A stretch of DNA of 64,000 nt from the NCBI GenBank assembly GCA_030684405.1, contig JAUXYA010000032.1, forward strand, positions 302,764-366,763. The letters are read 5' to 3'. The number at the start of each line of letters is the position of its first letter. Within the stretch, counting starts at the first letter, position 1. The notes beneath the pieces were generated by a model. That model worked only from the letters and a program-made list of their open reading frames with translations. It was not told the DNA's origin and did no database searches. The DNA is from Burkholderiales bacterium. GTDB lineage: Bacteria > Pseudomonadota > Gammaproteobacteria > Burkholderiales > SG8-41. The translations under genes and the position numbers were made by a program. This document shows, in pieces, positions 48,304-58,121 of the stretch.

Positions 48304-51300
48304 ACGCTCCCGCCAAACCCGTGCATTTCGCGCGCGGCGCGCCTGACCGCAGTTCACTCGCGCGCAGGTTGCGCCGGGAAATCCGCGGTGAAGTGCTGTT
48401 CGACGCAGCGTCGCGTGGCCGCTATTCCACGGATGCCTCGATTTACCAAATCGAACCGGTCGGCGTGGTAGTGCCGCGCGACGACAACGACGCCCTGGCT
48501 GCGCTGCAGATCGGGATCGAGGCCGGCGTGCCTGTGCTGCCGCGCGGCGGCGGTACCTCGCAGTGCGGCCAGACCGTAGGCGCGGCGCTGGTACTCGACG
48601 TGTCGAAACACCTCAACGAAATCGTCGGCTTCGACCGCGACACGCATCGGGTCATCGTGCAGCCGGGGATCGTGCTTGACCATCTTAATGCCTGGCTCAA
48701 GCCGCACGGCTTGTGGTTCCCGGTTGACGTGTCGACCAGCGCGCAGGCGACCATCGGCGGCATGACCGGCAACAATTCCTGCGGATCGCGCTCCATCGAA
48801 TACGGCAACATGGTGCACAACGTGATGGGCATCGACGCCTGGCTCGCCGACGGCGAGGTCTGCCGCTTCGGACTGTTGCCGCAGGATCTGTCGCAGCTCG
48901 ACGGCGGTGAGCGTTATCGCGACATTGTCCGCCGCATCATTGCCATCGCCCGTCGCGAGGCCGGGGAAATCGAACACCGCTATCCCAAGGTGCTGCGCCG
49001 CGTCGGCGGTTACAACCTCGACATGATGCTGCCGCCGGGCGTGAACATGGCGCACCTGCTGGTCGGCTCCGAGGGCACGCTCGCGTTTTCGCGGCGCATC
49101 GAACTGAAGCTGTCGCCGCTGCCGAAGCACAAGACGCTGGGGGTCTGCCATTTCCCGACTTTCTACCAGTCGATGGAGGCACCGCAGCATATCGTCGGGC
49201 TGAAGCCGGCGGCAGTCGAACTGGTCGACAACACCATGATCGACCTTGCCCGCGGCAACCCGGCGTTCCGGCCGATCGTCGACCAGTGCGTGAAAGGTGA
49301 ACCTGCGGCCATTCTGCTGGTGGAGTTTGCCGGCGAAGACCGCGACGAGCAGATCCGCCGGCTGAAGCAGCTTACAGAACTGATGGCTGATCGCGGGCTG
49401 CCTGGCAGTGTCGTCGAAGTCATCGACCCGGCGCTGCAGCGCGAGTTCTGGGAAGTGCGCAAGGCGGGCCTCAACATCATGATGTCGATGAAGGGCGACG
49501 GCAAACCGGTGTCTTTCATCGAGGACTGCGCGGTGCCGCTGGAGCATCTCGCCGAATACACCGACAGACTTACGCAGGTGTTCCAAAAACACGGCACCAA
49601 GGGCACCTGGTACGCGCACGCCTCCGTCGGCTGCCTGCATGTGCGGCCGATTCTCGACATGCGCCGCGACGGTGCGCAGAAAATGCGCGCGATCGCCGAA
49701 GAGGCGGCGGCGCTGGTGAAGCAGTACAAGGGTTCGTATTCCGGCGAGCACGGTGATGGTTTGGTGCGCTCGGAGTGGATTGCCCCCTTCTTCGGGCCGA
49801 AACTGACCGCTGCATTCGGCGAGATCAAGGACCTCTTCGATCCGAAAGGTCTGATGAACCCGGGCAAGATCGTGCGTCCATCGAAGCAGGACGACCGCAG
49901 CCTGTTCCGTTTCAAGTCTGGCTACGAGGCAAAGCCGCCCTCGACGGTGCTCGACTGGTCTGAATGGGGTGGCTTCGACAAGGCTGTGGAGATGTGCAAC
50001 AACAACGGCCACTGCCGCAAGTTCGACGCCGGCACCATGTGCCCCTCGTACCGCGTGACCCGCGAGGAGCAGCACCTGACCCGCGGCCGCGCCAACACGC
50101 TGCGGCTGGCACTGTCCGGCCAGTTGGGACCGAACGCGCTGACCTCGAATGCCATGCGTGATGCGATGGATCTCTGCGTGTCCTGCAAGGGCTGCAAGCG
50201 CGAATGCCCGACCGGCGTCGACATGGCGAAAATGAAAGTCGAATGGCTGCATCACTGGCGCCGCCACCACGGCTTGCCGCTGAAGGAGCGCCTGATCGCC
50301 TTCCTGCCGCGCTACGCACCCTGGGCGAAGCGGGCGGCACCGCTGCTCAATGTGCTGCAGGCCCTGGCCAAGCCCTTTCTCGGTTTTGCTTCGAAGCGCT
50401 CGCTGCCGGCTTGGCGCAGCGATGCTTTTCATTCCCTCTCCCCCAAGCTTTTGGGGGAGAGGGGCAGGGTGAGGGGGGGCAGCAGCGCCGTTGATGCCCT
50501 TGCACCTCCGCTTCGCTCCAAGTGTTCCCTTGACCCCAGCCCTCTCTCCGCGTTGCGGGCAGAGGGAGCGGAGGTTCGAGAAGTCGTGCTGTTTGTCGAT
50601 ACCTTTAACACTTACTTCGAACCGGAGAATGCACGCGCCGCGCTGCAGGTGTTGCAGGCGGCCGGCTATACAGTGCACCTGCCGCAGCCGGAGGGCGAGA
50701 CACGTCCGCTGTGCTGCGGCCGCACCTTCCTCGCCAGCGGTTTGGTTGAGGAGGCGCGCGCCGAGGCGCAGCGCATGATTGCCGCCCTCAAACCCTACAT
50801 TGAGCGCGGTGTGCCGGTGATCGGTCTTGAACCGTCCTGCCTGTTCTCATTGCGCGACGAGTTTCTGTCACTGCTGCCGGGTGCCGACGCTGCGGCGCTG
50901 GCGCTGCAGGCATTGTTGTTTGAGGAATTCCTCGCCCGAGAACACGAGGCCGGGCGGCTGCAGTTGAAGCTGAAAGCCCTGCCGCAGGCCAAGGCGCTGC
51001 TGCACGGCCATTGCCACCAGAAAGCCTTTGCCGCGATGCCGGCAGTGCAGAAGGTGCTGGGCCTGGTGCCGGGGCTGATGGTCGAAACCATCGAATCGAG
51101 CTGCTGCGGCATGGCCGGCAGCTTCGGGTATGAAGCGCGCCATTACGACACCTCGATGCGCATGGCGGAACTGTCGTTGCTGCCCAAGGTGCGCGAAGCC
51201 GGGGATCAGACGCTGATCGTCGCTGACGGCACCAGCTGCCGTCACCAGATCCACGACGGCGCGAAGCGCGAGGCGCTGCACGTCGCGCGCGTGCTCGCTG

Positions 51301-51314
51301 CAGCGTTGGCCTGA
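48300..51314 (+). CDS. FAD-linked oxidase + Fe-S (GlcD-GlcF-like) fusion protein
   Basis: FAD-binding LPRGGGTSQCGQTVGAALVLDVSKHLN; Fe-S CVSCKGCKRECPTGVDMAKMK; CCG/CCGMAGSFGY motifs. Confidence 0.94.
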   Translation: MNAPAKPVHFARGAPDRSSLARRLRREIRGEVLFDAASRGRYSTDASIYQIEPVGVVVPRDDNDALAALQIGIEAGVPVLPRGGGTSQCGQTVGAALVLDVSKHLNEIVGFDRDTHRVIVQPGIVLDHLNAWLKPHGLWFPVDVSTSAQATIGGMTGNNSCGSRSIEYGNMVHNVMGIDAWLADGEVCRFGLLPQDLSQLDGGERYRDIVRRIIAIARREAGEIEHRYPKVLRRVGGYNLDMMLPPGVNMAHLLVGSEGTLAFSRRIELKLSPLPKHKTLGVCHFPTFYQSMEAPQHIVGLKPAAVELVDNTMIDLARGNPAFRPIVDQCVKGEPAAILLVEFAGEDRDEQIRRLKQLTELMADRGLPGSVVEVIDPALQREFWEVRKAGLNIMMSMKGDGKPVSFIEDCAVPLEHLAEYTDRLTQVFQKHGTKGTWYAHASVGCLHVRPILDMRRDGAQKMRAIAEEAAALVKQYKGSYSGEHGDGLVRSEWIAPFFGPKLTAAFGEIKDLFDPKGLMNPGKIVRPSKQDDRSLFRFKSGYEAKPPSTVLDWSEWGGFDKAVEMCNNNGHCRKFDAGTMCPSYRVTREEQHLTRGRANTLRLALSGQLGPNALTSNAMRDAMDLCVSCKGCKRECPTGVDMAKMKVEWLHHWRRHHGLPLKERLIAFLPRYAPWAKRAAPLLNVLQALAKPFLGFASKRSLPAWRSDAFHSLSPKLLGERGRVRGGSSAVDALAPPLRSKCSLDPSPLSALRAEGAEVREVVLFVDTFNTYFEPENARAALQVLQAAGYTVHLPQPEGETRPLCCGRTFLASGLVEEARAEAQRMIAALKPYIERGVPVIGLEPSCLFSLRDEFLSLLPGADAAALALQALLFEEFLAREHEAGRLQLKLKALPQAKALLHGHCHQKAFAAMPAVQKVLGLVPGLMVETIESSCCGMAGSFGYEARHYDTSMRMAELSLLPKVREAGDQTLIVADGTSCRHQIHDGAKREALHVARVLAAALA
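50428..50575 (+). repeat. Dispersed intergenic-type repeat located in frame inside the GlcDF-like fusion CDS
   Basis: ccctctcccccaagcttttgggggagaggg + gcttcgctccaagtgttccctt + ccctctctccgcgttgcgggcagaggg; similar intergenic copies at 17715-17780, 22040-22092, 30291-30380. Confidence 0.75.
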
Positions 51315-51321
51315 TCCCGGC

Positions 51322-53340
51322 ATGGACGGCACGGCCGCAACGGCTCCGTCCGCGCCAGCGGCTGCTGGCGCCGCGCTGATCGAGGTCGAAAATCTTCATG
51401 TGAGTTTCGCCACGCCGCGCGGGACCGTGCGTGCGGTCGACGGCCTGTCCTGGAATATCAGGCCCGGTGAAGTGCTGGCGCTGGTCGGCGAGTCAGGCTG
51501 TGGCAAGTCGGTATCGGCGCTGGCGCTGCTGCGCCTGCTCGCGGACAACGCGCGGGTCGAAGGCCGCATTGTTTTCGAAGGCCGCGACCTGCTGCAGTTG
51601 CCGGCCGCCGCACTGCCGGCGATTCGCGGTCGCGACATTGCAATGATTTTCCAGGATCCGCTGAGCGCGCTGAATCCGGTGCTGCGCATCGGTTTCCAGG
51701 TGGCCGAGCCGCTGCGTATCCACCTTGGCATGAGTGCGCCGGCGGCGAAACGTCGCGCGATAGAACTGCTGCAGCGTGTCGGCATTCCGGACGCCGCGCG
51801 GCGCGTAGATGATTATCCGCATCAACTCTCCGGCGGCATGCGTCAGCGGGTGGTCATCGCCACCGCAATCGCCTGCAATCCGCGGCTGATCATCGCCGAT
51901 GAGCCGACCACCGCGCTTGATGTCACGCTGCAGGCACAGATCCTCGGCCTGCTGCGTGAACTCGCGCGCGAGCAGGGTATCGCGTTGCTGCTGATCACCC
52001 ACAACCTCGGCATCGTCGCGCGTTACGCCGACCGCGTCAGCGTGATGTACGCGGCGCGTATGGCTGAAGAGGGACCGGCCGCAGCCTTGTTCGCGCGGCC
52101 ACTGCACCCGTATACCGCCGGTCTGCTGCGCGCGGTGCCGCGGCTGGACCGGCCACGCGGAACGCGCCTGGATACCATAGAGGGCGCGCCGCCCGATCTG
52201 CTGGACCTGCCCGCCGGCTGCCGTTTTGCACCGCGCTGCGCCTGGCGCATCGAAGCCTGCACGCAGACGCTGCCCGAACTGAAAACGGTGGCGCCGCGGC
52301 GCTCATCCGCCTGTCTGCGTGCCTTGGAACTCGATGAATCGAAGGCGGCCATATCCGCTCAGCCATCCCCGCGCGTGATGGACGCAGCGACCACGCCGCT
52401 GCTGCAGGTGCGCGGCCTGTCGGTGCACTACGATCGCGGCCGCGGCCAGACGCCACTGCGCGCCGTGTCCGATGTGTCTTTCGATGTTCCGCGCGGCAGG
52501 ACACTGGGTCTGGTCGGCGAATCGGGCTGTGGCAAGACCACTGTCGGGCGCGCTTTGCTGCGACTGGAAACTGCCGCTGCGGGCAACATCGTCTTCGACG
52601 GTGCGGAAGTGACGCAGTTGTCGGGCGCCACGCTGCGCGCCTATCGCCGCGGCGCACAGGTGGTTTTCCAGGATCCGTACCACGCGTTGAATCCGCGTAT
52701 GACCCTCGGCGCGATCATCGGCGAACCGCTGCGCGTGCACCGGCTGGTGGCGGATGCGGCGGCGGCCCGCGCGCGCGTGAACGAGCTGTTGCAACAGGTC
52801 GGCCTCAGCCCCGACATGGCGGCGCGTTATCCGCACCAGCTCTCCGGCGGCCAGCGCCAGCGCGCCGGTATCGCGCGGGCGCTGGCACTGCAGCCCTCGT
52901 TCATTGTCTGCGATGAGCCGGTGTCTGCGCTCGACGTGTCGATCCAGGCCCAGATCGTCAACTTGCTGGAGGACCTCCAGCGCGAGCTCGGCCTGAGCTA
53001 TCTGTTCATTGCCCACGACCTCGCCGTGGTGCGCCACATTGCCGATCGCGTGCTGGTGATGTACCTCGGCCGGGTGATGGAAATGGCCGACCGCGATGCG
53101 CTGTATGCGGCGCCGCTCCACCCCTACACGCAGCTGCTGCTGGAGTCGGTTCCGGTGCCCGATCCGGCGGTGGAGGCGCGTCGTCCGCAGCCTCGAATCG
53201 CCGGTGAAGCGCCGGCGGCGCCGGCCTCAGGCTGCGTGTTTCAGGGGCGCTGTCCGCGGGCGACTGTCGAGTGCGGCTCGGTGCTGCCGCCGCTGCGCGA
53301 AATCAGGCCCGGGCATCATGCGGCGTGCCTGAAGCTGTAG
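51322..53340 (+). CDS. ABC transporter ATP-binding protein, tandem (DppD-DppF-like) fusion
   Basis: Two sets of Walker A GESGCGKS/T and LSGGMRQR / LSGGQRQR signatures; oligopeptide C-terminal CRFAPRC. Confidence 0.96.
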   Translation: MDGTAATAPSAPAAAGAALIEVENLHVSFATPRGTVRAVDGLSWNIRPGEVLALVGESGCGKSVSALALLRLLADNARVEGRIVFEGRDLLQLPAAALPAIRGRDIAMIFQDPLSALNPVLRIGFQVAEPLRIHLGMSAPAAKRRAIELLQRVGIPDAARRVDDYPHQLSGGMRQRVVIATAIACNPRLIIADEPTTALDVTLQAQILGLLRELAREQGIALLLITHNLGIVARYADRVSVMYAARMAEEGPAAALFARPLHPYTAGLLRAVPRLDRPRGTRLDTIEGAPPDLLDLPAGCRFAPRCAWRIEACTQTLPELKTVAPRRSSACLRALELDESKAAISAQPSPRVMDAATTPLLQVRGLSVHYDRGRGQTPLRAVSDVSFDVPRGRTLGLVGESGCGKTTVGRALLRLETAAAGNIVFDGAEVTQLSGATLRAYRRGAQVVFQDPYHALNPRMTLGAIIGEPLRVHRLVADAAAARARVNELLQQVGLSPDMAARYPHQLSGGQRQRAGIARALALQPSFIVCDEPVSALDVSIQAQIVNLLEDLQRELGLSYLFIAHDLAVVRHIADRVLVMYLGRVMEMADRDALYAAPLHPYTQLLLESVPVPDPAVEARRPQPRIAGEAPAAPASGCVFQGRCPRATVECGSVLPPLREIRPGHHAACLKL

Positions 53341-53494
53341 GTGCCAACCGGTTTTTACGCGTTGGGGCTATGTGTGTCAGCACACGGATTGCCCAGGGAA
53401 AATCGTCAATACTGAACATTCGATGTGGCCGGGTGCGTTGAGTCTATGCACGCTCGGCACACACTCATATTAATGATGACTTCCAGGAGCGAAC

Positions 53495-53683
53495 ATGAAT
53501 TTGAACAAAACATATACGGCGGCTCTGGCACTGACCGGATGCGCTGTTGCCTTCGGCGTTTACGCCCGGCGCAAGCACAATCAGCGGGTGAAAGCACGGG
53601 AACTGCAGAACGCGCTGGAAGTCTGGGAAAATGAAGGCGGTATCGTGCCTCCTTCGTCGGCACAGACTGCGCTAGTCCGTTGA
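53495..53683 (+). CDS. small single-TM hypothetical protein (62 aa)
   Basis: AGGAGCGAACATG start context; MNLNKTYTAALALTGCAVAFGVYARRKHNQRVKARELQNALEVWENEGG. Confidence 0.55.
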   Translation: MNLNKTYTAALALTGCAVAFGVYARRKHNQRVKARELQNALEVWENEGGIVPPSSAQTALVR

Positions 53684-53800
53684 GCAGCATGGTCATCGGG
53701 AGTTTTTAGCCGGGTGCCGTGATGGTCCTCAGCTACCGCACGATGGCGCTCGAATCCAGGGGGCAAAGGCTGCGTCGGCCGCCGCCCCCTGATGACGGGT

Positions 53801-54907
53801 TCAGAACTCTCGCGCGTAGCGCCGCACTTTCGCTTCGTCGACACGAATCCCCAGCCCCGGACCGGTCGGGACGTCGAGATAACCGCCGTTGAGCCGGATC
53901 GGCTCGGCAACGATGTCGTCGGCGAGGTAGGGGCTCGACAGGCTGACACCCCAATCGAGTGACGGAATCGCTGCGGCGAGGTGCAACAGCCCGGCGCTGG
54001 CGATGCCCGCTTCAGCGATCTTGCAGGCGAGATTGACCTTCATGCCCAGTTCCTCGCACAGCATCGCGGCGTCTTGTACCGCCTGCAGGCCGCCGAGCTT
54101 GATGGTTTTCAGGCTGCAGCCCTGCGCAGCTTTCATGTCGTGATGGCGGCGCAGGTCATCGAGGCTGTGCAGACCCTCATCGACACCGATTTTCACGCGG
54201 CTTGCCGCAGCGACGCGCGCCATGCCTGCCACGTCGTGGGCGGCGACCGGTTGTTCGAAGAATTCGATCCGGGTGTCGGCAATGCCGCGCACGAAGCGGA
54301 TGGCTTCTTCCGGTGTCCATGCCTGGTTGGCATCAGTGCAGATCAACACCTTGTCGTCCTTGACCGACGCGGCCACTGCGCGCGCGCGGTTGGCATCGGC
54401 TTCCGGCGTGTCTACGCCAACCTTGATCTTGATCGCGACATAACCTTCGGCCAGTCGCTTCTGCGTCTCCGCAATGTCGCCGGCAGTGCTGCCGGTGCCG
54501 ATCAGGCGCAGCGCCGGTACGCGCCGGCGCTTCGCGCCGCCAAGCAGTTCGTACACCGGCTTGCCACGCGCCTGACCCAGCGCGTCGAACAGCGCCATTT
54601 CAATGGCGGCCTTGGCGCTGTTGTTACCGTACAGATATTGGCCGGCGCGGTGCATCGCCGCTGCGATGTCGTCGGCTGCCTGGCCTTCGAGCTTGTCGGC
54701 GAGGTGGCGGATCGCTGCGACCATGCTGCCCTGGGTTTCGCCGGTCATGGTCGGTGCCGAGGCGGCTTCGCCCCAGCCAATGATGCCATTGTCGGTTTCG
54801 ATGCGCGCGAGCACGTTTTCGGCATTGCGCACTTCCTCGAAAGACATTTTGACCGGCTTGATCATCGGCAGGCTGATGGCGATGGCCTGGAGTCGCTGGA
54901 TGCGCAT
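53801..54907 (-). CDS. mandelate racemase/muconate lactonizing enzyme family (enolase superfamily)
   Basis: AIKIKVGVDTPEADANRARAVAASVKDDKVLICTDANQAWTPEEAIRFVRGI...FFEQPV. Confidence 0.94.
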   Translation of the reverse strand: MRIQRLQAIAISLPMIKPVKMSFEEVRNAENVLARIETDNGIIGWGEAASAPTMTGETQGSMVAAIRHLADKLEGQAADDIAAAMHRAGQYLYGNNSAKAAIEMALFDALGQARGKPVYELLGGAKRRRVPALRLIGTGSTAGDIAETQKRLAEGYVAIKIKVGVDTPEADANRARAVAASVKDDKVLICTDANQAWTPEEAIRFVRGIADTRIEFFEQPVAAHDVAGMARVAAASRVKIGVDEGLHSLDDLRRHHDMKAAQGCSLKTIKLGGLQAVQDAAMLCEELGMKVNLACKIAEAGIASAGLLHLAAAIPSLDWGVSLSSPYLADDIVAEPIRLNGGYLDVPTGPGLGIRVDEAKVRRYAREF

Positions 54908-54979
54908 TATTGAGATCCGAGTAAAAAGCGGCGCCGCAGCGCCGCCATGAATGTGGATTAAAACAGCGGGTTCGTGGGG

Positions 54980-55936
54980 TCAGAGCTTGCCGATACGCTG
55001 TACGGCCCGGGCCATGCGTTTGTAATCAGCGTCAAAAAATGTCTTGAACTCCGGCGTATCGCGATAATCGGGCACTACCTGCACCTTGGCCAGCGTTTCG
55101 GCAAACGAGGGGTCAGCGGCGACTTTGCGGATCAAGTCGCGCAATTGTGTCAGGGTGGCATCGGGAATACCCGCCGCAGTGAATACGCCAACCCACAGGT
55201 AGGCTTCGATATCGATTCCCAGTTCCTTGAAGGTCGGCACTTCAGGCAAGGAGGGATGCCGTTTCGCACCCCAGCTCGCCAGCGCACGCATCTTGCCCGA
55301 TTTGACATGCGGGAAAACCGCGGCGACGCCGCCGTCGGTGGCGTCGACGTGGCCGCCGAGCAGCTGCGTGATCGCGGGACCGCCGCCGGTAGTCGGCACA
55401 TGACGCATTTTCAGGCCGGCGGCATCGAGGAACATTTCCATCGGCACGTGCGTGATGCCATAGGGGCCGGAAGACGAAAAGGTGCTGCTGCCTTTGGCCG
55501 CCTTGGCGAGCGCGATGAATTCCTTGACGGTCTTGGCCGGCACCGTCGGATGCACGGTCAGGATCAGCGGATCCGCGCTCAACAGGGCCACCGGCTGGAT
55601 CTGCGCCAGCGTGTAGGGCGACTTGATGCCGTAGAGCTTGTCCTTCTCGATGACCAGGTAGATGTTAGGTGTCGTTACCAGCAACGTGTGGCCGTCGGCC
55701 GGCTGGTTGGCGACGAAGGCAGTGCCGACCGCGGCCGTGCCGCCAGCGCGGTTGACCACCGGCGCCGGTTGTTTGGTCAGGCGTTCAATAACCGCCGACA
55801 ACGGCTGGGCGTGGATCTGGTTCATACCGCCGGGCGGATTCGGTACGACCACGGTCATGGCCTTGTTCGGGAAGGTCTGGGCCTGTGCGGCCAGTGACAC
55901 GGACGCGCAGGCTGCGGCGATCAGCAATCGTTTCAT
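54980..55936 (-). CDS. Bug/TctC-family periplasmic binding protein
   Basis: FPNKAMTVVVPNPPGGMNQIHAQPLSAVIERLTKQPAPVVNRAGG. Confidence 0.93.
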   Translation of the reverse strand: MKRLLIAAACASVSLAAQAQTFPNKAMTVVVPNPPGGMNQIHAQPLSAVIERLTKQPAPVVNRAGGTAAVGTAFVANQPADGHTLLVTTPNIYLVIEKDKLYGIKSPYTLAQIQPVALLSADPLILTVHPTVPAKTVKEFIALAKAAKGSSTFSSSGPYGITHVPMEMFLDAAGLKMRHVPTTGGGPAITQLLGGHVDATDGGVAAVFPHVKSGKMRALASWGAKRHPSLPEVPTFKELGIDIEAYLWVGVFTAAGIPDATLTQLRDLIRKVAADPSFAETLAKVQVVPDYRDTPEFKTFFDADYKRMARAVQRIGKL

Positions 55937-56147
55937 GAGGCTCCTCCTGGAGTGCACGGGCATCCTGCACCCGCGTTGTTCGTTGTTTTGTGTTTACTGG
56001 AAAGGCTATTGGAAAACGTTAATCCCTAAACCCGGTGAAGTCAATTGCGTGCCGCGGCCGTTGCAGTTGGCAACACGGCGCAACTTGGTTAGCCTACGCG
56101 CACCACGGCGGCCGAAGGGCCGACAATCTCCCGATCATAGAGAAACG

Positions 56148-57065
56148 ATGACCCAAAAAATTCAATCCATCCTGATCTACGGTTACGGCGTCATGGGGCA
56201 GGGCGTAGCCCGTACCTTTGCCAATGCCGGCTTCGACACCATCATCCGCAGCAGCCGCGCTGCGGAACTGAAGGACCTGCCCGCTGGCGCCCGCGCAGTC
56301 ACCGCCTTGCCCGATACGCCGCCTGATCTGGTGCTCGAACTGGTGCCGGAAGAGGTGAAGACCAAGCAGGCAGTATACCTAGAGGTCGAGGCGAAATATC
56401 CCGGTGCGGATGTAATCATCGCCACCGGAACCTCGGGACTCGATCTGGTCGAGCTGGTCAAGCCGCTGAAGCATCCCGAACGCTTCGTCGGCCTGCACTA
56501 CTTTATGCCGGCTGATCAGGCGCTGGTGGTCGAAGTCATGGCCGGACCGCAGACCCCGCGCGAACTGGTCGATCTCTGCACCGAGGTGTTGCGCCGTACC
56601 GGCAAGGAGCCGGTGGTGCTCTACAAGCCCATCGTCGGGTTCCTGGTGAACCGGCTGCAGCACGCGATCCTGCACGAGGCCTACTACCTCATCGAAAACG
56701 GTGTTGCCAGTGCTGCTGACATCGATCACGCCGCTCGGCGCATGCTGGCGCCGCGGATGTGCGTCAATGGCCTGATCGCCCAGAAGGACCTGAGCGGTCT
56801 GGTGATTCACGCTGGTGCGCAGGCCTCGATCGTGCCGGAGCTGTTCCACAACCGGGTACCCAACCCGATGCTGCAGGCGATGGTGAAAAACGGCGAAACC
56901 GGCACCGCGGCCGGCAAGGGTTTCTACGACTGGGAAGGCTGCGATACCGCGGCGGTGCGCAAGCAGGCTTCGGTGCAATTGGCGAAGCTGACCGAGTTCC
57001 TCGATTCCGAGGCGATGCAGCCGGCGCCGTACACCCAGCCCAAGCCGCGCGACCCACGGCGTTGA
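56148..57065 (+). CDS. 3-hydroxyacyl-CoA dehydrogenase-like NAD-dependent oxidoreductase
   Basis: ILIYGYGVMGQGVARTFANAGFDTIIR...FVGLHYFMPADQALVVEVMAGPQTP. Confidence 0.88.
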   Translation: MTQKIQSILIYGYGVMGQGVARTFANAGFDTIIRSSRAAELKDLPAGARAVTALPDTPPDLVLELVPEEVKTKQAVYLEVEAKYPGADVIIATGTSGLDLVELVKPLKHPERFVGLHYFMPADQALVVEVMAGPQTPRELVDLCTEVLRRTGKEPVVLYKPIVGFLVNRLQHAILHEAYYLIENGVASAADIDHAARRMLAPRMCVNGLIAQKDLSGLVIHAGAQASIVPELFHNRVPNPMLQAMVKNGETGTAAGKGFYDWEGCDTAAVRKQASVQLAKLTEFLDSEAMQPAPYTQPKPRDPRR

Positions 57066-57787
57066 TTGCCGATCCGCGTCGCGCCCTGGTGCTCGGCGCG
57101 CGTGAGGCGCTCGGCGTGCCTGCGGCCGTGCTCGGCGCGGGTTTTCTCGGGTACGGCTCACTCGCCGCTGACGCTGGATATCCCGTTTATCTGACACTAC
57201 TGGCGACTTTTGCCATCTGGGCACTGCCTGGCCAGCTGGTGTTGATGGAAATGCAGGCGGCCGGTGCCGCACTGGCGGCGACACTGATCGCGGTGTCTCT
57301 CAGCGCCGCGCGCTTTTTACCGATGACGCTGACCCTGATGCCGCTGATGCGCCGCGGCAACAATGCACGCCGGCTGTGGCAATTCCTGCTTGTCGCGCAG
57401 CTGGTGTCGATGACCACCTGGGCGGTGGCGATACGCCGCTTCGAGGACGCCGATCTTCAGGACCTTGAAGCGCGCTGGCGATACTTCATAGGTTTTTCCG
57501 CGGTATGCATTGGCTCCGCGGCCTTGTGCGCCGTGATCGGTCAGCTGCTGATCGGCGCACTGCCGCCGCTGGCGCGTTTTGGCCTCGCGCTGCTGACACC
57601 GCTGTACTTTTTCGTGACCCTGGTCGGCGAGGCGCGCTCGAAAGCCTCGGTCACCGCGCTGGTCTGCGGTGCCGGGGTGGCGCTGGCACTGCACGAGGTG
57701 GCGCCTGGCTGGAGTCTGCTCGGTGCCGGGCTGATCGGCGGCAGCGCCGCCTTCCTGCTGCAGCGGACCCATGCCCGGCGCGGCTGA
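57062..57787 (+). CDS. azlC: AzlC family branched-chain amino acid exporter subunit
   Basis: (TTG) LIADPRRALVLGAREALGVPAAVLGAGFLGYGSLAADAGYPVYLTLLATFAIWALPGQLVLMEM; adjacent azlD-like gene. Confidence 0.85.
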   Translation: MIADPRRALVLGAREALGVPAAVLGAGFLGYGSLAADAGYPVYLTLLATFAIWALPGQLVLMEMQAAGAALAATLIAVSLSAARFLPMTLTLMPLMRRGNNARRLWQFLLVAQLVSMTTWAVAIRRFEDADLQDLEARWRYFIGFSAVCIGSAALCAVIGQLLIGALPPLARFGLALLTPLYFFVTLVGEARSKASVTALVCGAGVALALHEVAPGWSLLGAGLIGGSAAFLLQRTHARRG

Positions 57788-58112
57788 CATTGCGCTGGCG
57801 ATTGCTGCCTGCGGGCTCGCGACCTGGCTGTGGCGCGGCCTTGGCGTACTGCTGTCGGGCCGTCTCGATCCGAACAGCGCGATGTTCGAATGGGTGTCCT
57901 GCGTTGCCTACGCGCTGGTCGCCGGACTGATCGCGCGCATCATCGTTTTCCCCTCTGGCCTGCTCGCGCAGACCGCACTGGCCGACCGTCTGCTTGCCTG
58001 CCTTGCCGCCCTGCTGGCCTATCACCTCGCCCGGCGCAATATGTTCGCCGGCATGGTTTGCGGCCTCGCCGTGTTCATCGGTGCCGCTTACGTTCGCGGG
58101 CTCATCGCTTAA
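57771..58112 (+). CDS. azlD: AzlD domain-containing protein
   Basis: Small multi-TM protein overlapping azlC end; LLSGRLDPNSAMFEWVSCVAYALVAGLIARIIV. Confidence 0.85.
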   Translation: MPGAADIALAIAACGLATWLWRGLGVLLSGRLDPNSAMFEWVSCVAYALVAGLIARIIVFPSGLLAQTALADRLLACLAALLAYHLARRNMFAGMVCGLAVFIGAAYVRGLIA

Positions 58113-58121
58113 AATTGCGGC

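Noticed and set aside
50428-50575. Interpretation as a sequencing frameshift or pseudogene of the GlcDF fusion
   Set aside because: Reading frame is continuous through the repeat and both flanking domains are intact, so reported as an in-frame insertion
48354-50678. 774-aa minus-strand ORF
   Set aside because: Antisense shadow of the GlcD-GlcF-like fusion; composition typical of spurious GC-rich frames
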